Origin: Entrophospora sp. SA101
Lineage: Eukaryota > Glomeromycota > Glomeromycetes > Entrophosporales > Entrophosporaceae
Reading direction: 5' to 3'
Length of the DNA: 63,985 bases
NCBI GenBank assembly: GCA_958430865.1
Contig: CAUDNR010004040.1
Coordinates: 1 to 63,985, forward strand
The position numbers and the translations under genes were made by a program. The notes beneath the pieces were generated by a model. The model was not told the DNA's origin and did not search any database. It saw only the letters and a program-made list of their open reading frames with translations. This document shows positions 11,508 through 22,189 of the stretch, piece by piece (positions within the stretch are counted from its first letter, which is position 1; every line of letters begins with the position of its first letter).

Positions 11508-12971
11508 TTACTGTTGATGTTGTCTCGTATTAAAAGAATGCTGGGGATTGTATTGACCAGCTCCGATAATGAAAGCTCTCAACTTTTTATAAGTTGATGT
11601 TACATAAGGTGGAATCTTCTTGCTGGCAGTTGGTGGTAATAATTTGTTGTCCAAGTAGCTACCAACATCATTAAATGTTTGTTTCGTATATTTACTCATT
11701 TGGATTTTCACACGAAGAAACATCACGTAAACAAATAACGTAAAAAACTTGCTTTGGAGGCTAATTAATTACAAATGAAATTATATTGTGGCGGTGTTGT
11801 GGCGGTGTTGTGGAATAATATGATGTGTTAGATTATTATTATTATTATCATTATAATTGTTATTATCATTAGTAAATAATAATTCTCATAAAATACATAT
11901 ACATCTTTAATAATGATACATACGTTATGACATTCCAAAGTAAAGTCAAAGGAATTACAACCACTTCAACAAGACTGACATATTTCATTGCAGGCTCATG
12001 ATTATTTTGGACCCAGAGAGAAATCCATTTCGACAAATCAATTGCCCATTGATGAGCAGGTGTGATCGATAATGCTCTGGGTTGAGATGGAGATGATTGA
12101 GGAGGTGTTGATGGTGGTGGGAAAAATGTTGTAAGAATATTTAGACGTAGATACGTTACAAAATGGAATAAAGAAAATGTTGCGTATGGAAAAAGTGTAA
12201 CTATAAAATATATTTTGTGTTTGGTGGATTCAAAAAAACATTAGAACTAGAAGTGGTAAGAGTGAACAAGTAAATGTGCGCTGAAAATTTTTTCCATAAT
12301 ATATTCTAAATAAATACCTGTAACTGGTGTATTGAAGTACCAATTTAATGCCAAAATAAGATAAAAGATGTTTTCATCTTTGTTGATTTTTCTTAAATAT
12401 TCATAACTTAAACTTGGTTTCTATTAATTAATTAATGATTATTTAGTGTAATTATAAAATATTAAGTAATTAATAAATTAATAATATCCATTAATCATTT
12501 TCTTGATTAATAGATTGATTTCTCTCGCGCACACACACACACGCGCACATAACAATACTTACACCAGATACTTTATAAACAACCACGCCATAACTTAACA
12601 TAGAACCCAAATATGCTATGTAGTAATAGGAAGCTGCCCGTTCACTATTAAAAGTGATCCAATTAAAACAATAAAAAAATGTACAAAATAGCATAATAAG
12701 ATGTCCACACCACCAAGTAAATTGTGGATGCTATTTATAAATAATGACGGTTGATAAAGAGGGGAGGAGGAGAGAGGAAAAAAATGTAATAATGTAATAA
12801 TCAAAAAATGAAATAATATAAATTAATTATTACCAATGTTACTGTTGCAATAATGATAATCTTCTAAAAAAAACATATTAATAAACTATATGTACGTAAA
12901 CATATATGTAGTAATACCTTGACAAGTGTAATAAGCCTTTCCGAAAGAGACTGATGTGCAATCTTTGGCAT
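11508..12971 (-). CDS. Pom33/Tts1/TMEM33-family membrane protein, copy A
   Basis: Fungal members of this family (Pom33, Per33, Tts1) sit in the ER and nuclear envelope and help nuclear pore complex distribution. The first exon (12918-12971) encodes MPKIAHQSLSERLITLVK. Next come a short exon KIIIIATVTL near 12834-12863, an exon starting HPQFTWWCGHLIMLFCTFFY, one starting KPSLSYEYLRKINKDENIFY, and one with TLFPYATFSLFHFVTYLRLN and a Pro/Ser-rich loop. The last exon carries a membrane segment and the tail QTFNDVGSYLDNKLLPP, ending RQHQQ at 11508-11510. Several hydrophobic segments and the HPQF...WW, LNWYFNTPVT and YLRLN motifs fit the family. Total is about 300 residues. Naming is from remembered family motifs, not a search. 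Confidence 0.75.
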
Positions 12972-14245
12972 TTTTTATATAATAGATTGATATATAACGA
13001 TAACAATAATTATATTGATGATGTTATTATAAGTAGTTTTCGTTAATCGAGCTTTACAATTAATATTTATTTATTTAAATAATACGTATATAATATACTG
13101 ATATTATATTGATTGAAAAAAATTCCATAAAAAAGAAGTTTGTAAACTTTTTGAGTTAAAGAAAAAAAAATTTTTATTAATATGAATTTTAATTAAAATA
13201 TTCATGTCCATTAGTTTAAAATACGCTCAATACCACTTTCAGAAGTTACACAACCTTGTAGATCAGATCTTAAATAGGAATATGTTCATAATGCTTATTT
13301 TTTAATTGATGATTCGCCCCTATGAATCAGCGAAATGATTGACATATTCATAGTATCGACGGAGGAGAATTGACCTTTATGTTTGTGTGAAAAATTATGC
13401 TCCTGCCCTACCAGATAATTTTTTTTGCAGATAGGAAAAAACTCAAAGGTTATTGACATAGATTTTTTTTCTTTGCTTATTTGTATTGAAAAAAAAATCA
13501 TTACTTTGGGACGTAGGTTAGTATTTCCGCAGCAAGTTTCACTCATAGACGGATCATCAATTAAAAATTTTTAAGTAATTTTTTTTTGGGATTTAAATTT
13601 ACACAAGTCTTTATTAATTCAAATATTTATATGAATTACAATCAAATTATTCTAATTAGTTTCATCTTCGATTTAATGATTTCCAATGATTTTGAATCAT
13701 ATATTGCCAAGTGTGTGTATATATATTTATAGATTTTTAATTGCCAAGCTTACTATTTTTACTATTAATAATAATTCTAGAATTTCTCCATTTTCAAATT
13801 TACATCATAAATCATATGACTTTCTATTTATTATTATATAATCCATTTTTTTTCTTGGCCCTTTGTGGTTTATTTTTATTTTCTTCGCTGCTTTTCCTGG
13901 TAAGAAATCTTTGTCCGTTTTTTTTTCATAATTTTTTACAACATAAATTTGGTTAAATAATAAATGTGTGTTTTTCTTGACTTTTTTTTTTTTATTTATA
14001 AATAGAACCAAAATTTAACGCTTGTCCAAAAAAAATTTTATATATTCTTAGCTACAATTACATTTATATATTTTATTATTCATATATAAGAAACCTCTGG
14101 AAGGCTTTTAGAATTCATTCTATATTTCTTGAAAAAATAAAATTCTTCAAAATCCTTTATTATTTATTTACATATATACACACTCGTACATATTATAAAT
14201 AACAATCATTGGTTCTTCTTGATTTGAAATTCAAAAAAACAAAAC
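12972..14245. other. Divergent intergenic region between Pom33-like and PacC genes
   Basis: The two genes are transcribed away from each other, so this stretch must contain both promoters. A minus-strand frame at 13295-13546 (MSETCCGNTNLRPKVMIFFS...) has no recognisable similarity. I saw no clear GCCARG-type PacC binding site. Confidence 0.5.
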
Positions 14246-16313
14246 ATGGCTTTAGCAACATTACCAACTATCAAGAATATTACTGAAGATTTGGTCTGTT
14301 TATGGGACAAATGTTCTAAATCTTTCGAAGAGCCCGAACTGCTTTATAATCATTTGGCTAATGATCATGTTGGAAGAAAATCTACTGGAAATCTTTGCTT
14401 AAGTTGTCATTGGGATAGATGCGAAGTTCAAACAACCAAACGAGATCATATTACAAGTCATCTAAGGGTCCACGTACCGTTGAAACCGCATATATGTGAC
14501 GTATGTATCTTTTAATATTGATTCCTTAATAATAATTTTTTTTTGATATAATATTTCTAATTTATTAACTAATTCTTAGACTTGTAAGAAAGCGTTTAAA
14601 CGTCCACAGGACTTAAAGAAACATGAGAAAATTCATACTGATCAACATCAACAGCAAATTACAATGAATAAAAATCTTCGATTAAATAAGGTTCTCCATC
14701 CGCCAACACCACCATTATACTGTTCAATCTCTGATTCTTCTCCCACAATTTCTTCCGTCTCTTCACCCGGAAATCCTCCTTTATCTCCAGCCAATAGTGG
14801 CATTTCTGATTTGCTGGGTTTCTCGCCAAACACTCATCCAATTGCTTCTGATAATAACACATTGGAGTTAAGTCATGATTACTGGACTTTAAATCACAAT
14901 CAGCTAGCTGCTGCCAATCTTGACTTAACTTCAAATCCACTTAATATTTCTCTTAATCACCGTCATCACAATAATAATCACAGTCGTAGTCATAGCATCA
15001 ACAATAGTTACACTCATCACCATTTAAGCAACAATGATCGTTCAAGACATCAAAAACAGAAACGTAGCGTTGATGTATTATTGGATGAATTTTATCAAGA
15101 TGTTAAACGCAAACGTCTCGAACCACAGTACAGCCAAGAATTAATGAAAAAATTAGAAGATATATCTGATGGTTTGTTCGGCAACAATGATGATGATGAT
15201 GGTTTTTCAACTTTGCCTCCTTCGTTCTCAACAAAGGATGATTTAAATCAATTCAACGACTTCTTTTCGAAACTTTCACAAAATATCAATAACAATCAAA
15301 ATAACGCTGGAGGAATAATTTTGGTTGAACCTGCTATCGTTTTCAACAATAACAGCAATAACAATAATAGTAATAGTAATAGTAATAGTGGTTTAGCATC
15401 AATTATTTTGCAACCTGATGCTTTTACTCCAATCTATAATGATTTAGTTATGGATAATCTTTTTCCTGACACATTGCCACCAAATATTATACCATCGCAA
15501 ACTGATCTTTATAATCCAGCTGATAATGCAATTCCAAGTCCGCCTTTAGAAGATAGTGTTAATGGTTGGCCATCATCACATCCTTCCACCGGTCAACAAA
15601 ATCTTTATGGTACCGCTCCTGGTTTTCCACCAATAACAAATGACTCTAATTCGTCGTCATCATCACAATACCTCGATCCTATCGATCCTTTCAATATGTC
15701 AGTTTATATGAATAGTGAGGATTCTAACCTTTTAAATAATACTCACCGAATGGTAAATTTACAGCGATCACCTCATGATAAGAAGATAGAGGCACTTGGT
15801 ATTGATAGCAAAATTAAGATTGAAGCACCTCATACTACTACCAACAACAATAAAGATAATATTATTAAAGTCGAATGTATTGAAAATAGTGATAATGATG
15901 TTGGAAATGGGTTTACGGATATAATGATTGGAAAGGCCGGTTTGAGTAATTTAATGGCCGGACCTGTAAATAATACAAGCAATAAAAATAATATTAAGAA
16001 GAAGGATGTCAATAATAAAGATGATGTTGGTGATTTAATTAATGGTATTGCAAGCTTGAATTTGAATAGAGAAGAAGTAACGAAAACCACCACCACATCA
16101 ATCACAACTGCAGCGCCTACAATTGATGATGAAAAATTAAAACAATATGCCAAATTGATCGATGCTATTCATAAGAAAGTTAATCTTATGTTTAAGAAAT
16201 CATATCTCGAACAAATCAACAACAATAATAGTAATAGTGGTGACAAGGATAATGATGCATTGATACTATTGAATAATCAAGTTAAATATCAACAAAATTT
16301 GACGGTGAATTAG
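14246..16313 (+). CDS. pacC: pH-response transcription factor PacC/Rim101, copy A
   Basis: Zinc-finger regulator of ambient-pH responses, activated by proteolysis through the Pal/Rim pathway in ascomycetes. Two exons, 14246-14500 and 14580-16313, joined across a GTATGT...TTAG intron, give 662 residues, close to the 674-678 of Aspergillus PacC. Three C2H2 fingers occupy roughly residues 15-115: [20 protein letters not shown] with a following [10 protein letters not shown], then CHWDRC...[15 protein letters not shown], then [20 protein letters not shown]. The third finger spans the intron. A conserved basic patch [20 protein letters not shown] lies near residue 265. The rest is Asn/Ser/Asp-rich low complexity. 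I saw no YPXL/I motif of the type used for PalA binding, and no obvious processing box. The start ATG opens a reading frame typical of the family's finger region, but the family's N-terminal extension is short here. Confidence 0.92.
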
Positions 16314-16828
16314 TTCAATCTTATAATGTTGGATTGGACAGACTTTTTAAAAAGATTTATCATCATTCATCTTTGTATATTTGGTTTTTTTAAAAGAAAA
16401 ATAGAGAAAAGAAAGTTGAAAATAAAACCTTCCTTGAGAAATATTTCTCTTAGACTACATGGTTCCTTAAATTTACTAAATCTCAAAAAAAAAAAATATA
16501 TATATTATATATACATATATATTTAATATTTTATAATTATTTATTATATATACATTTTCATATATTATTAGTTTTCTATGTAGATTTTTTTGCTTTTATT
16601 TCATTCATTCATTCATTCACTCCACACTCACTAATGATTCTCGATTCGGAATTTATCATAGTCTCAAATTCTTCTAGTTAGTTTTTAAGGGAATCATTTT
16701 TTTTAAAAAAATACATGTATTATTTATATATATATGATTTGATTATCATTATATTATTATTATTACTTTTCTTTATTTTAATAGTTATTATTATATAGAG
16801 AATAATAAATAAAAAATTTTATAAGATT
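16314..16828. other. Convergent 3' flank of PacC and HAUS1-like genes
   Basis: AT-rich stretch with TATATA tracts and a CATT tetranucleotide run near 16600-16618. The two genes converge here, so it should hold both polyadenylation regions. No gene seen. Confidence 0.5.
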
Positions 16829-18394
16829 TTATTGAAAATGTTCTGCGATCCTGTTAAGTAATTCTTGGCGTTCTTCTTTCAACGTATCCTATAATTAAAT
16901 GAACAAAAAAAAATTAATAATAACCTGATGATTATAAATTATTATCACAATAATCTTTACCAATTTAATTTTAGCCTTTTCTAATGCTAATTTAGCTAAT
17001 GTAAGATCCTACAACGATTAATCAGAAAGAGAGAGAGAGGGGGGAGAGAAATATAAAAACATAGATACATTAACAAAATCACACATTCGTAAACATATAC
17101 AACATATTATAATAAATACATATATATAAATTATACATACAGGTGGCATTTCTTGATAGGCTTTTAATTTTTCACGTTTATTCCTAATCTCTTGCTCCAA
17201 CATAATTAATTCTTGTTCTTTTCGTTTTAATTCATTAATCCGTAAATTTTCTTCCTCAACACCTGTAGATAAATACTCCTTCTATAATAATATATAGCAT
17301 CATTTAAAAATTCAATACAATATTTACTGGAGGAGTAGAATCCACCGTATTAAACTTATTACCTCGAGTTCAATTTGTTTATTCTGATATTCTGATTTCT
17401 TTAACTCAAGCAATTCCATATTCTTTTCATATTCTTTTAATGATAACTGATCTTTTGAATTCCATTCATTTCTCAGCCTGTCCAATAAACTATATAAAAT
17501 TATAAAGTTATTAATTGTTGATAATTACATTACATTAGCATTGTATTAATTATAATTGCTGTGGGATAAAAGAATTGTTATTACTTTTCATTTTTTTCAT
17601 TCCTTTTAATAGTTTTATTGATTTGACCTTTTATTGAATCAATTGAACGCGTTAATCTGTTATTTTCACATTCTATTCTCGAATAGTCCAAATTTAATTT
17701 TGCTAATGATGACAAATAACTGATTGCATGTGTAAACGCGTATCACATAATAAAAATGTCAATTCAATATTTTACATATTTCTAGTAATAATCTTTTGTT
17801 ATCATTACCTGCTTTTTTGGGCATCAGCTAATTCTAATATTTTAGCCAAGTTTACCAATCCATTTAAGGAATTTATTCCATTTTTTGAAAAATCATTTTT
17901 TGAAACATTTAAAATATTTAAAATTTCATTAATTCTTTTAGCTAAATAAAGAAAATACAACATATTAATGATTTTTTTTGTTAATGTGATTAATATTAAT
18001 GATTTTGTTAGTAATCTCTTCGTTAATCAAAAAAAAAAATGCATTTTTAAAAAGACCTTCTGCGTTATATTCCTTTGTATGAATCTGTTGTTTACTATAA
18101 ACAATATCAATCATTTCATCTTGTAATTTATTATTCATCACCAAATTGTATAACGTTGCTACTGTTTCTTGATTTCTTTCAAATATTGGAATTGACTCAT
18201 TATTTCTGAATATTTTGTTCTTCAGCCATTTGTCAATCTTTAATAGCAAAAAAAAGAATTTAAGATTAATGGAATAAACTATTATTTTACTATTTCATTT
18301 TCATTTTTCTTCTTACAATACTCCATTTCTCAACTTCTGAAACATTCTTTTTTTCCATTGAATTTTCTTCACTCGAAAATAAATTAGGTTCCAT
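16829..18394 (-). CDS. HAUS1-like augmin complex subunit, copy A
   Basis: Augmin recruits gamma-tubulin to existing microtubules to make branched spindle microtubules. Exons joined on the minus strand give about 280 residues, matching human HAUS1 (278). The N-terminus reads MEPNLFSSEENSMEKKNVSE, then EVEKWSI spliced to IDKWLKNKIFRNNESIPIFE. The rest is almost all coiled coil with repeated GT-AG introns. The C-terminal part IRNKREKLKAYQEMPP then DLTLAKLALEKAKIKLDTLK and NRIAEHFQ parallels the human LKKKLESYLDLMPNPSLAQV region. The stop is at 16829-16831. The start codon lies inside the terminal inverted repeat of the neighbouring transposon; an alternative in-frame Met lies 12 residues on. The similarity is moderate and recognised by eye. 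Confidence 0.65.
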
Positions 18395-18667
18395 CCTAGC
18401 AAAAAGGTACTTCGTGCTCAAGAACCCCAAAATGAGTTATTGACGCGCCATTATATTCTTTAGGTGATGATTATAATTTGGTACAGTGCGAATCATCTAT
18501 ACTCAAAAGTTAAAATTTTTGAAATATTAAGTGATCCACACATTGGATTTTAAAAAACTCGCCACCATTCAATTCAGCTTTAAAAAGGGAGTCTATTAAT
18601 CTAAAAAAAAAATTGTCTCAAATTTTCTTTTTCATAGATTTTTTAGAAGTGCGATATTTTGAATACT

Positions 18668-18751
18668 CTACCTCAGTTACACGAATCCCAATCCAGAACC
18701 CCCATGATTGGTAGAAAATCTTCTTAAAAAAACCTCGTGTAACCGAGGTAG
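18668..18751. repeat. Small inverted repeat, 17-bp arms
   Basis: Arms CTACCTCAGTTACACGA (18668-18684) and its near-complement at 18735-18751 differ at one base, with a 50-bp loop. It may be a tiny MITE nested in the transposon or part of its subterminal structure. Block B copy: 51466-51549. Confidence 0.7.
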
Positions 18752-19479
18752 GTGTGGTAAGAGTTTTCCAATATTTTGGATCTTACGATCAAATTTGGCA
18801 ATGATTTTTTTTTGTTCGTTAAACTTTTTTGTTGTAAAGAACTTTTATTTATTAATAAAAAAAAGGAAATAAATAATCAAATAAATCAAATGTATGTTGT
18901 AGAAAAATATTCTATGAAAGAAAAGTTGTTACGCGAAATTTACTTAGTCTCAATTTCTTAAGTGTATAACAAAATTCGGGATTTTCAAAATGCTAAGGCT
19001 CGGCCAATTTTCAGTTTAAGAAAAAACCAGCCGATAAGTTTTGAAGCTTGAGTCATGAACAATAAAACTTATCGGTTAAATTTTCTAAAATGATATAATT
19101 TTTTTTTGTTTTAATATTTTGAAGTTGACCAATTGTTACTATAAGCAATTAATGATTATAGTAATAGATGATCTGTACCGTATAATTTTTGCCAACATTC
19201 AATTAATAGAAAAGTGTGCAATTAGCTTATAAAGATTTATCGAACTTTGGCCCAAAATTTTCTAATGTCAAAAAAAGGAAATGATAATCTTACAATTGAT
19301 TTGAATCTTTCCTACAAATATAATTTAAATCTATATTAATTGGAATAATATTAATAGGATCATTATGATTAAAAGTTATTATTTTTTAAAAGATTAAAAC
19401 ATTTTTTTTCACCAGATATTGTTGAAACAAATACTTTTCCTTTGTTTTCAGGCAGGTTGTTAAATCTAAAATGATGATA

Positions 19480-20960
19480 TTGTTTTATATTAGGTAAAGT
19501 TTTAAATTTATTTTCAAATAATTTTCCAAATTATATCTTTTCCACCCTGAACCATTTTCATATTGTATTGATTCATTTCCTTTTGAAGAATTATTGATAA
19601 TATTCTTAATGTCATTCATTAATTTGATTAACTTACTATTTCTGTTTATGTGGACCAAAAAAAGCATCACACATAAATTTTGTATGCCCTGGGATCATAA
19701 AATTAATTGTAATTTCTTCATACCAACCCAATATTATTGGCCAAGTCCCAAAACCGAAGGGATAAATTTTTTTTATTTTGTAGAGCAATTATCACAAGTT
19801 ATATGCAAATTTTTTTTTATCATTCTTTGCAGAGCTTGATAAACCAAATTTAAAGTAATATTTGCTCCTTTAGATGTATCTTGAGGAAGTTCATCTTCTA
19901 TTAAAAATTTAATTGTTTATTTATTCCTCCTTCAGTTTTACAAACTCCAAATAAATGAACTGCATAACCAGACAAAAAATACAATGCTCCTGGTTGTTAA
20001 GGTGAGTAAGGAATGGTGACATTTTGTGCCCAATCATAACAAATATGTGCAATTGATTTTTACTTAATTCAATATTATTGTTATAATGATCATGTTCAAG
20101 TTTGCCTTTTTTTATGTTCATTAAATTCAGCTCCAACTTTATTATATTCATCAATATTTCTTTTTGTTAATTGCAATTTTGATTTAAATTGGACACAATT
20201 ATCACATAAATCACTTGCAGGAGGTTGAAATTTTAAATTAGGCATTAGTTCATTCCATAATCTTCTAAAAGTATAAGGAATAGTTTTTTTTTCTTCTAAA
20301 TCATTTTCTGATTCAACTTTTAAAATATTTTCTAATTAAAATTTTTTAAATTCTTTATACACAGATATAAATTTTTTATCAGTAGGAAGATAAATAAATG
20401 CTCCAGAACCATTCATATGTCTCATTGGTGAAAGTAACGCATGTATTAAAGAATATTGAATTAAAAAATTTCTTACAATGGATTTTAAATTTTCATCAAT
20501 ATTGATTTTAGTTTTATATATATGTGCTCTTCCTGTGTTTCCATGAATTTGTTCATTTATTCCTTCATTTTGTAAGTGTTCTACAATATTTTTAAATTTA
20601 TGATCACTTATATTGTATAACATTAAAAATGCTGTTTTACAAAGAGAATATAATTTATTTTCTGAGGAATATTTAAAATTTTGTTTTCTATTTCTATTGC
20701 TAAAAGTTGTGCTTTCAAAAACAAATCTAATTATTTATTAGCTAAATTAATAATTTGAAAAAATTTTATAAATCCAATATCTTTTGTCTTTCAAAAATAT
20801 GACAAGTACAACTTTTTGGATTTTTAAAAAAATTCTTTAAATTATAATTTCTTGAATATTTTCATAATCACCGTATTCTTTTAAATCAAGTTCAAGTAAA
20901 TCATAAAAATATTCTTGGTTAGTTAACATGTTTAAAAAATTAAAATTTTGATTAAAAAAC
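19480..20960 (-). pseudogene. Transposase remnant inside the TIR element
   Basis: Read in shifting minus-strand frames, the order of motifs is: HKFKNIVEHLQNEGINEQIH with NTGR just after, a segment ending LLSPMRHMNG...LPTDKKFISVYKEF, then LKFQPPASDLCDNC, then HICYDWAQNVTIPYSPQQPG followed by LYFLSGYAVHLFGVCKTEGG, then ITCDNC, then a C-terminal stretch with KLIKLMNDIKNIINNSSKGN. This order (NTGR, SDLC..C, DWAQN, YSPQQPG, DNC) matches a DDE-type transposase family I recall from cnidarians and fungi, without a name I can vouch for. Multiple frameshifts and stops make it inactive. Confidence 0.65.
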
Positions 20961-21036
20961 GAGGGGAAAAACAAAAATCATCTGATTTCTTAAAAATCCC
21001 ATTTTCCCCGAAGTACCTTTTTGCTAGGATGGAACC

Positions 21037-22033
21037 CAATTATCAGCATTATTATAATTTATTGTCATTAATGTTGTTGTTATAGTTACGGTTATATTGT
21101 AGTTGATGATTCATTTTGTTTATCAACGCGTAAATTAAATTTGCGCGACAACCTTTTATTAGTATTAGAATCGAATATCCTTTGTTTAAATGCAAAGAAA
21201 TTGTCAATATGTTCAGATGCATCTTGATGGTGTCTTGAGCGTTGATTTGTTAAGAAAAGTAGAGATTGGAACCGTGTAAAAATTTCTTTTAACTAGTAAA
21301 TCTTAACCAGTTAAATAATAAACGATTAAATCGAAGAGGGATAATCTAAAGCTCCTAACGGGTCAGGTTAAGTGTCAACCCGAATGTTTTAAAGGCCAAC
21401 CCAAGATTTTCGGGTCGAGTTCGGGTTGATTTCGGGTTAATAAAAAAATTTTGTAATAATATGATTATTATTATTTAAGAGCACATTGTACTGATATTTT
21501 TATTTTACATATTATATTATAAATTTATTTTTTATCGGTTGACACATTTATTGTAATACTTATTTTTTGATCAATTAAACTTTTAATTTTTTTAATTCAC
21601 TATTGTAAATTAACAGCAAATGTTTGAGATTTGTATAATATAGGTTTTAATGCGTCAATTTCCTCTATATGGATGTCTGCCTGAGTAAGTGTACGAACTA
21701 TATCAATATTATTTGTTCATTTTCATGGAAGGAATTTGAGAATGTAGAGTCCATAGTCTTAATGGAGCAGATGAAATTTCTGATTATCTTCTTTTAAGAG
21801 AAAGATATCTAAGGATTTAAGAGTTATCAATAATAATAATTGATTTTCTAACAAAACCGGCAACAATATTATTAGATGAACAAAAGAATTTATTTCTTTA
21901 AACACACAATATTCGTCTTTATATTTAGGTCATTAAGTCTCGAGGCAGCATTAATGACCATATTGAAAATCATGAAAAATTTTATGAATAGCTCTTATTT
22001 TTTTTTTTGGTTATATGTTTCAAAATGCAAATT
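21037..22033. other. Intergenic, repeat-like, no gene
   Basis: Contains a G-rich tract of CGGGT/GGGTT units at about 21359-21440 that looks like part of an old repeat. No coding sequence or RNA gene recognised. Confidence 0.4.
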
Positions 22034-22189
22034 ATGTAGTCCAGTGTCTGAAATTGAGTGCGGGGGTTTGTGTTACATATTGAAATTTAGCCAATCAACG
22101 TTAAATTTTCTACCGAAGGACAAATTTGATTGGCTAAATTCAATATGTAACACAAACCCCCGCACTCAATTTCAGACACTGATGTAGTC
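22034..22189. mobile_element. 140-bp hAT-type MITE with 8-bp target-site duplication, copy A
   Basis: The element (22042-22181) is an almost perfect palindrome with arms of about 54 bp beginning CAGTGTCTGAAATTGAGTGC. It is flanked by the direct repeat ATGTAGTC at 22034-22041 and 22182-22189. An 8-bp duplication with CAGTG-type ends is the signature of the hAT superfamily. It is far too short to code for a transposase and so is non-autonomous. The near-perfect arms and intact duplication suggest a recent insertion. Confidence 0.9.

Larger units (their letters stand above)
18387..21036. mobile_element. 2.65-kb degenerate DNA transposon with 28-bp TIRs, copy A
   Basis: Terminal inverted repeats at 18387-18414 and 21009-21036 match over all 28 bases (outer end GGTTCCATCC, inner end GGTACTTCG). 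Between them the minus strand carries a frame-broken transposase-like coding sequence. No clear target-site duplication was found at the edges. The left TIR contains the ATG of the HAUS1-like gene. A smaller inverted repeat (18668-18684 with 18735-18751, 16 of 17 bases paired) is nested near the left end. Confidence 0.85.

Noticed and set aside
13741..13956. Hydrophobic plus-strand ORF upstream of PacC
   Set aside because: T-rich intergenic DNA commonly gives Phe/Leu frames; no start context, homologue or exon structure supports it.
14659..14940. Minus-strand ORFs opposite PacC (also 47457-47738 and 15830-16153)
   Set aside because: They are antisense shadows of the PacC exon, with no family similarity.
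17728..17949. Plus-strand hydrophobic ORF within the HAUS1-like gene
   Set aside because: It is antisense to coiled-coil coding exons and introns; its hydrophobicity reflects the complement of Lys/Asn-rich codons.
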